Below, one piece after another: positions 17,849 through 27,094 of a DNA stretch of 64,000 nt. This DNA comes from Tetzosporium hominis. GTDB taxonomy: Bacteria > Bacillota > Bacilli > Bacillales_A > Planococcaceae. The position numbers were made by a program, and so were the translations under genes. The stretch lies in assembly GCF_002265435.1 (NCBI RefSeq), contig NZ_NOKQ01000134.1, forward strand, positions 186,001 through 250,000. Reading direction: 5' to 3'. The notes under the pieces were generated by a model. The model had not been told where the DNA came from. It was given only the letters and a program-made list of their open reading frames with translations, and ran no database searches. Position 1 is the stretch's first letter; each line of letters opens with the position of its first letter.

Positions 17849-18823
17849 ATGTCACTTGTAACTATCGTGCTCACAATCGCACTCGCATTCACACTTTCTG
17901 CACTACTTGCTCCACTTGCTATTCCGTATTTGCGCAGAATGAAATTCGGACAAAGCATTCGAGAAGAAGGCCCTGAGTCTCATCAAAAAAAAGCCGGTAC
18001 CCCTACAATGGGTGGCTTAATTTTCTTACTGTCTATTTTACTTTCAACCCTAGGTGTTACTTATTTTACAAATACATTGACGACACAAACTGTGGTCTTA
18101 TTACTAGTACTGATTGGATTTGGAGCGCTCGGTTTTTTAGATGACTTTATCAAAGTCGTAATGAAACGAAATCTTGGACTGACTTCATTACAAAAACTGA
18201 TTGGTCAGATCGTGATTGCTATCATCGCTTATTTCTTGCTACAACTCGGACCATTCGATACGGCCATTTCAATTCCTTTCACAACTTGGTCAATTGATTT
18301 TGGCATCTTGTATGTGGTGTTCATCGTATTTTGGCTAGTTGGATTCTCCAATGCCGTCAACTTGTCAGATGGTTTAGACGGGCTAGTGAGTGGAACTGCC
18401 TCTATTGCATTTGCTACGTTTGGAATCTTAGCCGTAATTTACAATCAAACGGATGCTGCCATCTTTGCATTTGCAGTGACTGGTGCCCTATTAGGCTTCT
18501 TACTGTTCAATAAAAACCCTGCAAAAGTGTTTATGGGAGACACTGGTTCTCTGGCTTTAGGGGGAGCTCTTGCGATGTTATCCATTATTTTAAAACAAGA
18601 GCTCTTATTATTGTTCGTGGGAATCATTTTTGTTGTGGAGACACTGTCTGTCATCCTTCAAGTAATCAGCTTTAAAACACGCGGAAAACGGATCTTTAAA
18701 ATGAGTCCGATTCACCATCACTTTGAATTATCGGGCTGGTCTGAAATTAAAGTTGTTTATGTATTTTGGACAATTGGATTTATTGCTGCACTAGTTGTGC
18801 TGGTCTTGGAGGTCTTAGTATGA
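17849..18823 (+). CDS. mraY: Phospho-N-acetylmuramoyl-pentapeptide-transferase
   Basis: Integral membrane enzyme that links UDP-MurNAc-pentapeptide to undecaprenyl phosphate, forming lipid I. 324 residues with about ten hydrophobic helices. Conserved cytoplasmic motifs: [13 protein letters not shown] (residues ~48-60), the aspartate pair in [12 protein letters not shown] (~95), [15 protein letters not shown] (~172) and [11 protein letters not shown] (~230), and the histidine cluster [14 protein letters not shown] (~288). AAAGGAG at 17836 precedes the ATG. Overlaps murD by four bases. Confidence 0.97.
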   Translation: MSLVTIVLTIALAFTLSALLAPLAIPYLRRMKFGQSIREEGPESHQKKAGTPTMGGLIFLLSILLSTLGVTYFTNTLTTQTVVLLLVLIGFGALGFLDDFIKVVMKRNLGLTSLQKLIGQIVIAIIAYFLLQLGPFDTAISIPFTTWSIDFGILYVVFIVFWLVGFSNAVNLSDGLDGLVSGTASIAFATFGILAVIYNQTDAAIFAFAVTGALLGFLLFNKNPAKVFMGDTGSLALGGALAMLSIILKQELLLLFVGIIFVVETLSVILQVISFKTRGKRIFKMSPIHHHFELSGWSEIKVVYVFWTIGFIAALVVLVLEVLV

Positions 18824-20169
18824 AACCATTAAAAGAAGTTTATCATCAAAAAGTACTCGTTCTCGGCCTAGCCAAGAGCGGAACAGCAGCTGCTGAGACT
18901 CTTCATGAACTCGGTGCATTTGTCACTGTAAATGATGCCAAACCATTTGAGGAAAATGAACATGCCCAGCATTTATTAAAACAAGGACTGACGGTTATTT
19001 GTGGAAGTCACCCTGAGAATCTGTTAGATGAAGGGTTTTCACTTATCGTCAAAAATCCTGGAATCCCTTATAGTAACCCGGTATTACAAGAAGCACTTAA
19101 ACGAGGGATTCCCATTTGGACAGAAATCGAGCTTGCGTATCGCATCAGTGATGCCCAAATGGTAGGAATCACTGGATCCAATGGAAAGACGACTACAACT
19201 ACTTTACTAATGGAGATGCTGAGTAAAGGACCACTAGAGCCGCTTGTCGCTGGGAATATTGGTACAGTCGCTACAACTGTAGCAAAAAGTGCCACAAAAA
19301 ATAATGTAATCGTAACAGAACTGTCATCCTTTCAACTGATGGGTACGGTAAAATTAAAACCTTCGATTGCAATTATCACGAACATTTATGAGGCGCATCT
19401 CGACTACCACTCTGACTTGGAAGAATACATCCAAGCTAAACTAGCGATTTCGCAAAATCAAACAAACTTAGACACATTAATCTATAACGGGGAACAAGAA
19501 GTTTTAGTCGCTCGTGTCAAAGAAACTTCCGCTAAGCTACTCCCGTTCTTTGTATCGGGCCGTCAAGACGAGGGGATCAGTGCAGACCAAGAGTGGGTGT
19601 ACTGGTTAGGAAACCCACTTTATAAGCGAGACGAAATCCGCTTGCCTGGTCAACATAACTTAGAAAATGTCCTCGCAGCTACAGCAGCAGCAATGTTGTT
19701 ACATGCTCCATTACACCAGATTCGCCAGACGGTATCCACATTTGCTGGAGTTAAACATCGTACGCAATTTGCAGGAGAGTGGGAAGGACGTTTGTTTTAC
19801 AACGATTCAAAGGCTACAAACGCATTAGCTACTAAGAGTGCACTTGAAGGGTTCACTCGACCAGTAATTTTACTTGCAGGTGGGAAAGAGCGGGACCATT
19901 CATTTGATGAGCTGATCCCGTATTTAGGAAACTTGAAGGCGGTCTATCACTATGGTGAAACGGCACCAAGACTTCAGCAGTTCTTAGAGACGCATCAAGT
20001 GAAGGGTGCTCCATTTGAAACATTGACACAAGCTTTTGAGCAAGCAGTCGCTTTATCTGAGCCTGGAGATGTCATTCTTTTATCTCCTGCTTCTGCCAGC
20101 TGGGATCAATACGAAAGCTTTGAAATTCGCGGAGATGAATTTTTAGCACTTTACGACTCCTTAAAATAG
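18820..20169 (+). CDS. murD: UDP-N-acetylmuramoylalanine--D-glutamate ligase
   Basis: Cytoplasmic ATP-dependent addition of D-glutamate to UDP-MurNAc-L-Ala. 449 residues from the ATG at 18820, which follows TTGGAGGTC; the longer frame from 18766 is mraY sequence. N-terminal Rossmann-like [21 protein letters not shown] loop [16 protein letters not shown] at about residues 115-130, [12 protein letters not shown], and the Mur ligase family C-terminal block FYNDSKATN ... [14 protein letters not shown]. In B. subtilis spoVE, murG and murB come next; here only a spoVE remnant follows. Confidence 0.96.
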   Translation: MKPLKEVYHQKVLVLGLAKSGTAAAETLHELGAFVTVNDAKPFEENEHAQHLLKQGLTVICGSHPENLLDEGFSLIVKNPGIPYSNPVLQEALKRGIPIWTEIELAYRISDAQMVGITGSNGKTTTTTLLMEMLSKGPLEPLVAGNIGTVATTVAKSATKNNVIVTELSSFQLMGTVKLKPSIAIITNIYEAHLDYHSDLEEYIQAKLAISQNQTNLDTLIYNGEQEVLVARVKETSAKLLPFFVSGRQDEGISADQEWVYWLGNPLYKRDEIRLPGQHNLENVLAATAAAMLLHAPLHQIRQTVSTFAGVKHRTQFAGEWEGRLFYNDSKATNALATKSALEGFTRPVILLAGGKERDHSFDELIPYLGNLKAVYHYGETAPRLQQFLETHQVKGAPFETLTQAFEQAVALSEPGDVILLSPASASWDQYESFEIRGDEFLALYDSLK

Positions 20170-20182
20170 AAAGGATGGCTAT

Positions 20183-20636
20183 GTGCCCTACGAACGAGCC
20201 AAATGGACGCTCCTTGTAGTCAGTCTTTTATTGACCGTTGCTGGCGTTGCTTTTATAGCCAGTGCCAGCAGCTATTGGTCAGCTGTTACCTGAACCGCAG
20301 AATGATTTCATATTTGCCCTGATCATTGAAGAAAATGGTTGGATCATGGCATGCGTGCTTTGTTCGGCATATGTCACTTGGGGGCTATGCTGTTTCCAAT
20401 TAGCGAGTTTTTATAGCTACACAGTTCAAGGAATCCAGATAGCAGCTCTTGGTAGCCTCATGATGTTGCAGACGGGCGTGAATCTAGGAGTGGTAACAGG
20501 ATTACTGCCTGTAACAGGTGTTAAGTTGACATTTATCAGTTATGGTGGTTCTTCACTTATGAGTTCTTGGATTCTTTGCGGTATTATTTTGAGTCTCTAT
20601 CACCATGGAAGGGAGGCAGAAGAATGGAAAAATTAA
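20183..20636 (+). pseudogene. spoVE: Remnant of spoVE (SEDS-family sporulation protein) with the middle deleted
   Basis: A GTG at 20183 with AAAGGATGG upstream starts ERAKWTLLVVSLLLTVAGVA and ASASSYW, matching the first membrane helix of SpoVE (TLLLLTIGLIMVYSASAVW), then stops in frame after VT (TGA at 20279-20281). In another frame from about 20275 the C-terminal third appears: LLPEPQNDFIFALIIEE, GVNLGVVTGLLPVTGV and FISYGGSS, ending at 20636. About 240 central residues are missing and the frame is shifted. The highly conserved P of the LPFxSYGGSS motif is T here, an extra sign of decay. The last bases overlap the start of divIB, preserving its ribosome site. Confidence 0.87.
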
Positions 20637-21412
20637 TTGATATCGAAGAACGCATACCCAGCCTTAGAAAAAAGAGAAAACGCAGAATGACGTGGACCTT
20701 TTCTATTCTTCTGTTTCTTTTTTTTAGCGCGTTGTTTCTCGTACTTTACTTACAATCTTCTATAAGCAAGATTCAGATATTAACGATTGCAGGTAATGAG
20801 ATCGTGGATGCACAAGAAATTGAAACTGTTTCAACACTAAACAAAGGAGACTCTTTATGGTCGTTTAGCACGTCGAACATCGAGGACAAAATTTCACAAC
20901 ATCCTGCAATCAAAAAAGCTAAAGTGTCGAGAAAACGGTGGTCAGAAGTAGCGATTACAGTTCAAGAGTTTCAACCGATTGGATTTCGAGGCGCTGACGA
21001 AACGCGCATTTTGTTAGAAAACGGTGCAGAAGTGACCTCACGTGATGCTGGTAGCATGTTTGGACCAGCACTTGGTGAGTTTGACGATAAGAAAGTGGAA
21101 AAGAAAGTGATATCAGAACTTGGCAAACTAGCTTCTGAAAATCGAATGCTGATATCAGAGATTAGTTCCTCTCCAAGTAAGTCGGATCCGAACCTCATTA
21201 CCTTGTTTATGAATGATGGAAATACGGTCATTTTAAGTGCTCTTGACCTCTCAGAGAAGATGGATTTTTATCCGGCCGTTCTTCAACAAATTCCGATTGG
21301 ACAAAAAGGAATTGTCGATATGGAAGTGGGCACATTCTTTGAGAGTTATGACAGCATTTATGGTGGGAAAGGGGAAGAGCTGGTAATAGATGAAGAACAA
21401 GACAGTGAATAG
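20624..21412 (+). CDS. divIB: Cell division protein DivIB (FtsQ)
   Basis: Bitopic divisome protein working with FtsL and DivIC. About 262 residues from the ATG at 20624, which follows GGGAGG; the longer frame from 20567 is spoVE remnant. Basic cytoplasmic part (PSLRKKRKRRM), membrane helix at about residues 27-47 (ILLFLFFSALFLVLYLQ), then a POTRA domain (ISKIQILTIAGNEIVDAQEI, KGDSLWSF, VSRKRWSEVAITVQEFQPIG) and the beta domain of the FtsQ family. It overlaps ylxW by 23 bases. Confidence 0.93.
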   Translation: MEKLIDIEERIPSLRKKRKRRMTWTFSILLFLFFSALFLVLYLQSSISKIQILTIAGNEIVDAQEIETVSTLNKGDSLWSFSTSNIEDKISQHPAIKKAKVSRKRWSEVAITVQEFQPIGFRGADETRILLENGAEVTSRDAGSMFGPALGEFDDKKVEKKVISELGKLASENRMLISEISSSPSKSDPNLITLFMNDGNTVILSALDLSEKMDFYPAVLQQIPIGQKGIVDMEVGTFFESYDSIYGGKGEELVIDEEQDSE

Positions 21413-22094
21413 AGGCAAAATCATATTATCAGTGGTCAGTCTGACGTTAGGATTTATTTTAGCTTTTAGCTTCAGTGTTTCTCAAAAACGAAATCAAGAA
21501 GTAGCTATCAACTCCGCCACATATGGACAAACTGAAAGTGTGAGGCAAGAATTGATTGAACAGAAAGAACGCAACAAAGAGTTGAGTGAAGAACTGCGGG
21601 ATGTGCAAGAGACGATTCGAGATTATGAGCAACAAGCTGGATCCAACACTTCGTCTTTAGATGAACTGGTGAAAGAGGCTGAAGCGCTCCGACTGCTGAC
21701 TGGGGAAGTTCCGGTTAAGGGGGAAGGATACCGTGTGCAGCTTGAAGATGGAGAATACGATCCAGACCAAGTGAATCCGAATGATTACATAGTTCATGAA
21801 GGTCATGTCTTCATGGTGATCAATGAATTGAAGATTGCGGGAGCTGAAGCGGTAAGTGTAAATGGCAAACGTATCCATGAAACGAGTTATATTCGTTGTA
21901 CTGGACCTGTAATTACTGTGGATGGAGAGACTTTCCCGGCTCCGTTTATCATAGAAGCCATTGGGAACTCTGCGACATTGTCAGAGGCAGTTGAACTCTC
22001 AGGCGGTATCCTCGATCAATTGAAAGGACAGCAGATTCGAATTCAAACGGAAAAAGTTTCTGAGCTGATGATGTTGTCGATGCACGATAGTTAA
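21390..22094 (+). CDS. ylxW: DUF881 family protein (YlxW-like)
   Basis: Membrane-anchored protein of unknown role found in Bacillales division clusters. 234 residues: an N-terminal helix (ILSVVSLTLGFILAFSFSVS, residues ~12-31), a coiled coil about residues 50-85 (ELIEQKERNKELSEELRDVQ), then the DUF881 globular part with GEGYRVQLEDGEYD, NELKIAGAEAVSVNGKRI and a C-terminal GILDQLKGQQIRIQTEK. Starts inside the end of divIB. Sequence supports the family and place, not a function. Confidence 0.85.
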   Translation: MKNKTVNRGKIILSVVSLTLGFILAFSFSVSQKRNQEVAINSATYGQTESVRQELIEQKERNKELSEELRDVQETIRDYEQQAGSNTSSLDELVKEAEALRLLTGEVPVKGEGYRVQLEDGEYDPDQVNPNDYIVHEGHVFMVINELKIAGAEAVSVNGKRIHETSYIRCTGPVITVDGETFPAPFIIEAIGNSATLSEAVELSGGILDQLKGQQIRIQTEKVSELMMLSMHDS

Positions 22095-22107
22095 GGGGGA
22101 GAACCAG

Positions 22108-22827
22108 TTGAAAAAAAAAGGAATCTCTCGCTTTACTTTGATACTTTTTGTCATCGGCTTTATGTTAGCCATCCAGTTTAATACAATGCAGAGCCCGGAA
22201 CAGCGTGACACGCGTGATGTCTGGGAGATTCGAAAAGAACTTTCAGTTGAAACGCAATACCATTCAGAACTACTAACACGAATCCGGGAAGCTGAACAAT
22301 TAGTACAACAATATGAAAGCTCACAGGCCGATCGTCCTGAGAGGCTTGTGGAACAGTCTATTAAACAACTTCAACAAGATATCGGTTTGATACCGTATGA
22401 AGGCCCAGGTGTTACTATCACGGTGACTCCATCTGAAGAGGCTATTGCATTTGGACTGGCTATCGAACCGATTTCACCAGAACTTCTGGTTCGATTTGTT
22501 AATGAGATGAATCGTTTCCAAGCAAAGGCTATTGAAATCGATGACAAACGATTGATTTATTCATCAGCCATTCGCGATATTAATGGCAATACGACAATCA
22601 ACACGTTACCGATAAAGACGCCACCATTTGAAATGAAAATAGCTACTGATTCTATCGAGACTGTAGAAAAGTTAGTGGCACAAATTCAAGCGAGCGGACT
22701 AGCTGATGATTTTTACCTTGAGAATTATATGTTGGAAATAGGCGAACCGGCAGAAAAGCTGACCATCACTTCATATGATCAACCGATACAGGTCAATTAT
22801 TTAACTGAGTGGAAGGAAGGGGACTGA
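22108..22827 (+). CDS. ylxX: DUF881 family protein (YlxX-like)
   Basis: Second member of the same family as the preceding gene, probably an ancient duplication. 239 residues: membrane helix at residues ~8-25, coiled coil around residues 40-80 (YHSELLTRIREAEQLVQQYE), then GPGVTITVTPS, LVRFVNEMNRFQAKAIEID, and GNTTINTLPIKTPPFEMK. TTG start at 22108 after GGGGGAG. Placed between ylxW and sbp as in B. subtilis. Confidence 0.85.
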   Translation: MKKKGISRFTLILFVIGFMLAIQFNTMQSPEQRDTRDVWEIRKELSVETQYHSELLTRIREAEQLVQQYESSQADRPERLVEQSIKQLQQDIGLIPYEGPGVTITVTPSEEAIAFGLAIEPISPELLVRFVNEMNRFQAKAIEIDDKRLIYSSAIRDINGNTTINTLPIKTPPFEMKIATDSIETVEKLVAQIQASGLADDFYLENYMLEIGEPAEKLTITSYDQPIQVNYLTEWKEGD

Positions 22828-22829
22828 CT

Positions 22830-23180
22830 ATGTGGCTACCACTGCTAGGTCTGATTTTGGGGATTTCCCTAGGATTGATGACAGATTTTCAAATTCCTTC
22901 TGCTTATGAGAACTATCTGTCCATTGCTGTTTTAGCTGCACTTGATACTTTGTTTGGAGGAATTCGGGCTCAACTACAACAAGTCTACGATGACAAGGTA
23001 TTTGTATCCGGATTTTTCTTCAATATCGTATTAGCTGCAGCACTTGCTTTTCTAGGAGTTCACTTAGGTGTCGACTTGTACTTGGCAGCCATCTTCGCGT
23101 TTGGTGTGCGTTTATTCCAAAATATTGCAGTGATTCGTCGTATTTTATTGTCGAGATGGGCTGACAAAGGCAAGGCATAA
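22830..23180 (+). CDS. sbp: Small basic protein Sbp (DUF1290)
   Basis: Integral membrane protein of 116 residues conserved just before ftsA in Firmicutes; function unknown. Hydrophobic segments WLPLLGLILGISLGLMTDF, LSIAVLAALDTLFGGIRA, FFFNIVLAAALAFLGVHLGV and YLAAIFAFGVRLFQNIAVI. The conserved AALDTLFGGIRA and FGVRLFQNIAVIRR identify the family. The ATG at 22830 follows GGAAGG, two bases after the ylxX stop. Confidence 0.88.
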   Translation: MWLPLLGLILGISLGLMTDFQIPSAYENYLSIAVLAALDTLFGGIRAQLQQVYDDKVFVSGFFFNIVLAAALAFLGVHLGVDLYLAAIFAFGVRLFQNIAVIRRILLSRWADKGKA

Positions 23181-23214
23181 AAATAAAATAATTGTTTGAC
23201 TAGTAAGAAACATT

Positions 23215-23243
23215 TAGACTTTACAAGGTGTTTACTCTAAAAT
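23215..23243 (+). promoter_or_regulatory. Candidate promoter for ftsA-ftsZ
   Basis: TAGACT (23215-23220), 17-base spacer and TAAAAT (23238-23243) lie in the 97-base gap before ftsA, where B. subtilis also has promoters for ftsAZ. Confidence 0.5.
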
Positions 23244-23277
23244 GAAAAGTATATACCTTTTTAGGAGGTGCCACAAA

Positions 23278-24576
23278 ATGAAATTATCAGAATTATACGT
23301 ATCACTAGATATCGGGTCATCCTCGATCAAAGTGGTCATTGGAGAAATCAACAATCAAATTATTCATATTATCGGTGTTGGCAATGCCAAGTCATCAGGC
23401 ATTCGAAAAGGTGCCATTGTGGATATCGATGCCACGGTCCAGTCTATAAAAAAGGCAGTGCAAGAAGCAGAACGTATGGCAGGTATGGAAATTCGAGAAG
23501 TCGTTTTAGGAATTCCAGCTAACCAAGCATCCATTCACCAAGTTAAGGGTGTTGTGGCTGTTCAGTCCGAAGACAAAGAAGTAACAGGAATAGATTTAGA
23601 GCGAGTTCTAGACTCTGCTAAAGTGATGTCTATCCCACCAGAACGTGAATACTTAAACATCATTCCGGTTCAATATATTTTGGACGGAGTGGAAGAAATC
23701 AGTGACCCACGAGGTATGATTGGGACACGATTAGAAGTCGATGCCAACATGATCACTACATCTAAGACAATCTTACATAACCTTCTGCGCTGTGTAGAAC
23801 GTGCAGGTTTACAGATTCGTGAGATTTATCTACAGCCTTTAGCGGCAGGTCAATTTGCTTTAACTGAAGATGAGCGCAATCATGGTACTGCCTATATTGA
23901 TATAGGGGGCGGAGCTACAACGATTGCGGTATTCCGAGATGGGCATTTGACACATACGACGACCATTCCGGTCGGTGGAGACCACATTACTAAAGACTTG
24001 AGTATCGTCCTCAAGACACCGACGGAACATGCTGAGCAGATCAAACGTCAATATGGGCATGCATTCTATGACGATGCTTCCGAAGACGAGCTGTTTGAAG
24101 TTCCTGTCATTGGCGCAGACATGAAAGAACAGTATTCTCAGAAGTACATTTCCGAAATCATTGGAGTACGCTTAGAGGAACTGTTTGAAATGATCATGGA
24201 AGAGCTGTACCGTATTGGTGTGCGTGACCTCCCTGGAGGCATCGTATTAAGCGGTGGGGTCTCTAAACTAGAAGGACTGTCACAATTGGCTCGTCACGTC
24301 TTACAGACGCGAGTTCGTGTCTACACTCCGGATTATATTGGCGTACGAGAACCACAATTCTCTACTTCAATCGGTTTAATTCAGTACATTTATAAAGAGG
24401 ATTTATATTATGGTCTGTCGAATAGTACAACTAGTGCAGTAACAGCTCGACAAGAACCTACTATGAAACCAAAGACAAAACAAAAAGTAAAAAAAGAGTC
24501 TGTTGAAGATTCAGATGAACCAAAAGAAAGCGGCATGACGAAGATCAAACAATTTTTCGACCGATTCTTTGAATAG
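23278..24576 (+). CDS. ftsA: Cell division protein FtsA
   Basis: Actin-like protein that tethers FtsZ filaments to the membrane. About 432 residues from the ATG at 23278, which follows AGGAGGTG; the longer frame from 23242 is untranslated leader. Actin-fold nucleotide motifs: VSLDIGSSSIKVVIGE near the start, AYIDIGGGATTIAVF at about residue 205, and GGIVLSGGVSKLEGLSQLAR at about residue 320. The C-terminal amphipathic membrane-targeting helix is visible as MTKIKQFFDRFFE. Lys-rich linker before it. Confidence 0.96.
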   Translation: MKLSELYVSLDIGSSSIKVVIGEINNQIIHIIGVGNAKSSGIRKGAIVDIDATVQSIKKAVQEAERMAGMEIREVVLGIPANQASIHQVKGVVAVQSEDKEVTGIDLERVLDSAKVMSIPPEREYLNIIPVQYILDGVEEISDPRGMIGTRLEVDANMITTSKTILHNLLRCVERAGLQIREIYLQPLAAGQFALTEDERNHGTAYIDIGGGATTIAVFRDGHLTHTTTIPVGGDHITKDLSIVLKTPTEHAEQIKRQYGHAFYDDASEDELFEVPVIGADMKEQYSQKYISEIIGVRLEELFEMIMEELYRIGVRDLPGGIVLSGGVSKLEGLSQLARHVLQTRVRVYTPDYIGVREPQFSTSIGLIQYIYKEDLYYGLSNSTTSAVTARQEPTMKPKTKQKVKKESVEDSDEPKESGMTKIKQFFDRFFE

Positions 24577-24609
24577 TAGTATCGGCAATCTAACATAGGA
24601 GGCAATTGC

Positions 24610-25761
24610 ATGTTACATTTTGAAACGAATGATGAATCTCTAGCAATTATTAAAGTAATTGGAGTTGGCGGTGGCGGTAACAATGCTGTCAACCGTATGA
24701 TCGAGCACGGAGTGCAAGGTGTCGACTTCATTGCAGTCAATACAGATGCACAAGCATTAAATATGTCAAAAGCGCCAGTAAAGCTTCAAATTGGTGGTAA
24801 ATTGACTCGTGGTCTTGGAGCAGGTGCTAACCCAGAAGTGGGCCGCAAAGCTGCTGAAGAGAGCAAAGAGCAAATTGAAGAAGCACTTCGCGGTGCGGAC
24901 ATGGTATTCGTCACTGCAGGTATGGGAGGCGGAACAGGTACAGGTGCTGCACCTGTGATCGCTCAGATTGCTAAAGAACTTGGCGCACTTACAGTCGGTG
25001 TTGTGACACGACCATTCACATTTGAAGGCCGTAAGCGTTCTACTCAAGCTGTTGGCGGTATCTCTATGATGAAAGAAGCGGTCGACACATTGATCGTCAT
25101 TCCAAACGACCGTCTACTTGAAATCGTTGACAAAAACACGCCAATGCTTGAAGCATTCCGTGAAGCGGATAACGTACTTCGTCAAGGGGTTCAAGGTATC
25201 TCGGATTTAATCGCGGTACCAGGTCTTATCAACTTAGACTTTGCAGATGTAAAGACAATCATGTCTAACAAAGGATCTGCATTAATGGGTATCGGAATTG
25301 CTTCTGGTGAAAACCGTGCTGCTGAAGCTGCGAAAAAAGCCATCTCAAGTCCTCTTTTAGAAACGTCTATCGATGGAGCTAAAGGTGTTCTTATGAATAT
25401 CACAGGTGGCTCAAACCTGTCTCTATTTGAAGTTCAAGAGGCAGCAGATATTGTAGCAAGTGCTTCGGATGAAGAAGTGAACATGATTTTCGGTTCTGTA
25501 ATCAATGATGATTTAGACGATCAAATCGTAGTCACTGTTATTGCTACTGGATTCAACGAAGAAATCTTGATTCAACGTCAGCCGCGTATGGCTGGTGGAG
25601 GAATGAAGCGCCCGTCTTCACCTGCACCAACACAAGCACCACCACGTGAAACTCGTTACGATGAAGAGCCAGTTCAAGAGACTCGCCCACAACAACCTTC
25701 GTTCAAGGAAGAGGAAGCTTTAGACATTCCAACGTTCCTACGAAACCGTAACCGTCGTTAA
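24610..25761 (+). CDS. ftsZ: Cell division protein FtsZ
   Basis: Tubulin-like GTPase forming the division ring. 383 residues. GTP-binding signature [13 protein letters not shown] at about residues 105-117, N-terminal [20 protein letters not shown]7-loop region [16 protein letters not shown] at about residues 200-215 with the catalytic aspartates. A Pro/Gln-rich linker ([20 protein letters not shown]) leads to the conserved C-terminal peptide [13 protein letters not shown], which binds FtsA and SepF. Followed by a strong terminator. Confidence 0.98.
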   Translation: MLHFETNDESLAIIKVIGVGGGGNNAVNRMIEHGVQGVDFIAVNTDAQALNMSKAPVKLQIGGKLTRGLGAGANPEVGRKAAEESKEQIEEALRGADMVFVTAGMGGGTGTGAAPVIAQIAKELGALTVGVVTRPFTFEGRKRSTQAVGGISMMKEAVDTLIVIPNDRLLEIVDKNTPMLEAFREADNVLRQGVQGISDLIAVPGLINLDFADVKTIMSNKGSALMGIGIASGENRAAEAAKKAISSPLLETSIDGAKGVLMNITGGSNLSLFEVQEAADIVASASDEEVNMIFGSVINDDLDDQIVVTVIATGFNEEILIQRQPRMAGGGMKRPSSPAPTQAPPRETRYDEEPVQETRPQQPSFKEEEALDIPTFLRNRNRR

Positions 25762-25770
25762 TAGCTAGTA

Positions 25771-25806
25771 AACCCCTTTTCTCTTTCGAGAGATAGGGGT
25801 TTTTTG
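25771..25806 (+). terminator. Terminator after ftsZ
   Basis: AACCCC...CTCT (25771-25784) pairs with AGAG...GGGGTT (25789-25802), followed by T residues. Ends the dcw transcript before the sigG remnant. Confidence 0.9.
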
Positions 25807-25816
25807 CCGCGAAAAA

Positions 25817-26208
25817 ACTAAAATGTAAAACTCTAACAGATTTTACGAAAGATTGTTTAGTTCTCGGAAATTTGAGGCTAGTCCTCAGTTTGGTTAAACG
25901 TTTTGGTAGTCGTGGTGAGTCTCCAGAAGATTTGTTTCAAGTAGGTTGTGTAGGACTTAACATAACCATTCAAAATTTTGATCAGAGAACAATTTATTAG
26001 AGAACATAATCAGGAACCGACGATTAAGGAAATAGCAGCTCAGTTAAACAAGAAAGAGGAAGATGTTTTATATGCTCTAGAAGCTCTTTATGAACCGATG
26101 TCTTTACATGAACCACTTCATCAAGATGTTGGAGAATCTGTTTACTTCCTAAATCAATTAAAAGATTCTTCCACATCTGAAGATCTATGGACGACATTGC
26201 GGGAGTGA
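25817..26208 (+). pseudogene. sigG: Remnant of sigG (forespore sigma factor)
   Basis: Translation of this 'empty' stretch gives pieces of sigma-G in order but in two frames. Frame one: GNLRLVLSLVKRFGSRGESP and DLFQVGCVGL then QNFDQ, matching region 2.1-2.2 of SigG (NGNLRLVLSVIQRFNNRGEY, DLFQVGCIGL, DNFD), ending at TAG near 26000. Frame two, from about 25978: IREQFIREHNQEPTIKEIA, EDVLYALEALYEPMSLHEPL and ESVYFLNQLKDSS, matching region 3 of SigG (ERLISETSKEPTAEDIAK, FALDAIQDPVSLFEP, YVMDQISDE). Region 2.3-2.4 (the -10 reader) and all of region 4 are gone. Its position after ftsZ is that of B. subtilis sigG; spoIIGA and sigE, which should precede it, are completely absent. Confidence 0.87.
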
Positions 26209-26354
26209 ACGCGCAGACAGGTCAAGTGGAGGGATATGTTGTAAGTGGTTCCACCCGATTTTTTCAAAAATAAGGCACGGATCGTTTCGTCACCATGTCC
26301 GAAGTTGTATCGGTAGGAGCTGATTTTATCTTTCTGAAATCTGTCGAACATTGA
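26185..26354 (+). pseudogene. Remnant of ylmC/ymxH (PRC-barrel sporulation protein)
   Basis: Directly joined to the sigG debris, a frame reading DIAGVNAQTGQVEGYVVSG, a TAA stop after FFQK, and then GTDRFVTMSEVVSVGADFIF matches the C-terminal half of the YlmC/YmxH family (INEKTGQIEALIIPS, then GHEIRVPWKHIQKIGTDMII). The N-terminal half is missing. YlmC follows sigG in B. subtilis, so synteny agrees. Ends at TGA 26352-26354, which overlaps the -35 box of the ylmE promoter. Confidence 0.7.
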
Positions 26355-26379
26355 TTAAACGTGCTCGGATTGGTACAAT
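26351..26379 (+). promoter_or_regulatory. Promoter for ylmE-sepF-ylmG
   Basis: TTGATT (26351-26356), 17-base spacer and TACAAT (26374-26379). Transcription would start near 26386, which makes the in-frame ATG at 26392 too close to the 5' end and favours ATG 26413 for the next gene. Confidence 0.72.
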
Positions 26380-26412
26380 AAATGAAACACAATGCAAAGT
26401 TGGGACGTAAAA

Positions 26413-27090
26413 ATGATACAAAACGACTTACAACAGATCGAGTACAAAATAGAACAAGCAATACAAGGCTCCAAATTGAGTGCAGACCATGTCACACTGA
26501 TTGCTGTTACGAAACAGCTATCGGTTGATCAAACGAAGGTTGTAGTGGAAGCAGGACTTAAACATCTAGGAGAAAACCGTCCAGAAGGATTGCTTCCTAA
26601 ACAAGCAGAAATTGGTTCTTCTGTTTCATGGCACTTTATCGGATCGTTACAGACCCGTAAGGTAAAAGACCTTATCAACACTATCGATTATCTCCACTCG
26701 CTTGACCGAATGAGTCTTGCAGATGAAATTCAAAAACGCGCACAGCAACCTGTTCGCTGCTTTATTCAAGTTAATGTGTCCGGTGAATCTTCAAAACACG
26801 GACTGGCTGATACAGAACTCTCAAACTTTATTCAGCAGATTGCAAGCTACGATAAAATTCTTCCTATCGGTCTTATGACCATGGCACCTGCAGATGCAAG
26901 CGAAGAAGACATTCGCAAACAATTCAAGCGACTGAGAGAATTACGTGATGAAATGAATCAAACAGGTCATTTAAAACAGCCGATGACAGAACTTTCCATG
27001 GGCATGTCTGGAGACTATGAGATTGCTATAGAAGAAGGCGCAACATTCGTCCGAATCGGTACGGCACTAGTTGGAAGTATAAAGGAGTGA
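26413..27090 (+). CDS. ylmE: YggS family pyridoxal phosphate homeostasis protein
   Basis: Cytoplasmic PLP-binding protein (PLPBP/YggS family) involved in vitamin B6 and amino-acid homeostasis. About 225 residues. PLP lysine in [12 protein letters not shown] near residue 30; [57 protein letters not shown] and the C-terminal phosphate-binding [28 protein letters not shown] are all in place. In B. subtilis ylmD (laccase-domain protein) lies just upstream; here it is absent. Start chosen by promoter position; the ribosome site (GGGAC) is weak. Confidence 0.93.
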   Translation: MIQNDLQQIEYKIEQAIQGSKLSADHVTLIAVTKQLSVDQTKVVVEAGLKHLGENRPEGLLPKQAEIGSSVSWHFIGSLQTRKVKDLINTIDYLHSLDRMSLADEIQKRAQQPVRCFIQVNVSGESSKHGLADTELSNFIQQIASYDKILPIGLMTMAPADASEEDIRKQFKRLRELRDEMNQTGHLKQPMTELSMGMSGDYEIAIEEGATFVRIGTALVGSIKE

Positions 27091-27094
27091 TCGC

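Noticed and set aside
18820-20169. Loss of murG interpreted as loss of the enzyme
   Set aside because: murG is essential for peptidoglycan synthesis and all other pathway genes here are intact, so it must be encoded outside the window.
20262-20636. Independent 124-residue membrane protein downstream of murD
   Set aside because: Its sequence is the C-terminal third of SpoVE and the matching N-terminal piece lies just upstream in another frame, so it is a gene remnant.
25978-26208. Independent 76-residue DNA-binding protein after ftsZ
   Set aside because: Reads as region 3 of sigma-G in the correct syntenic place with region 2 upstream in a different frame; part of a pseudogene.
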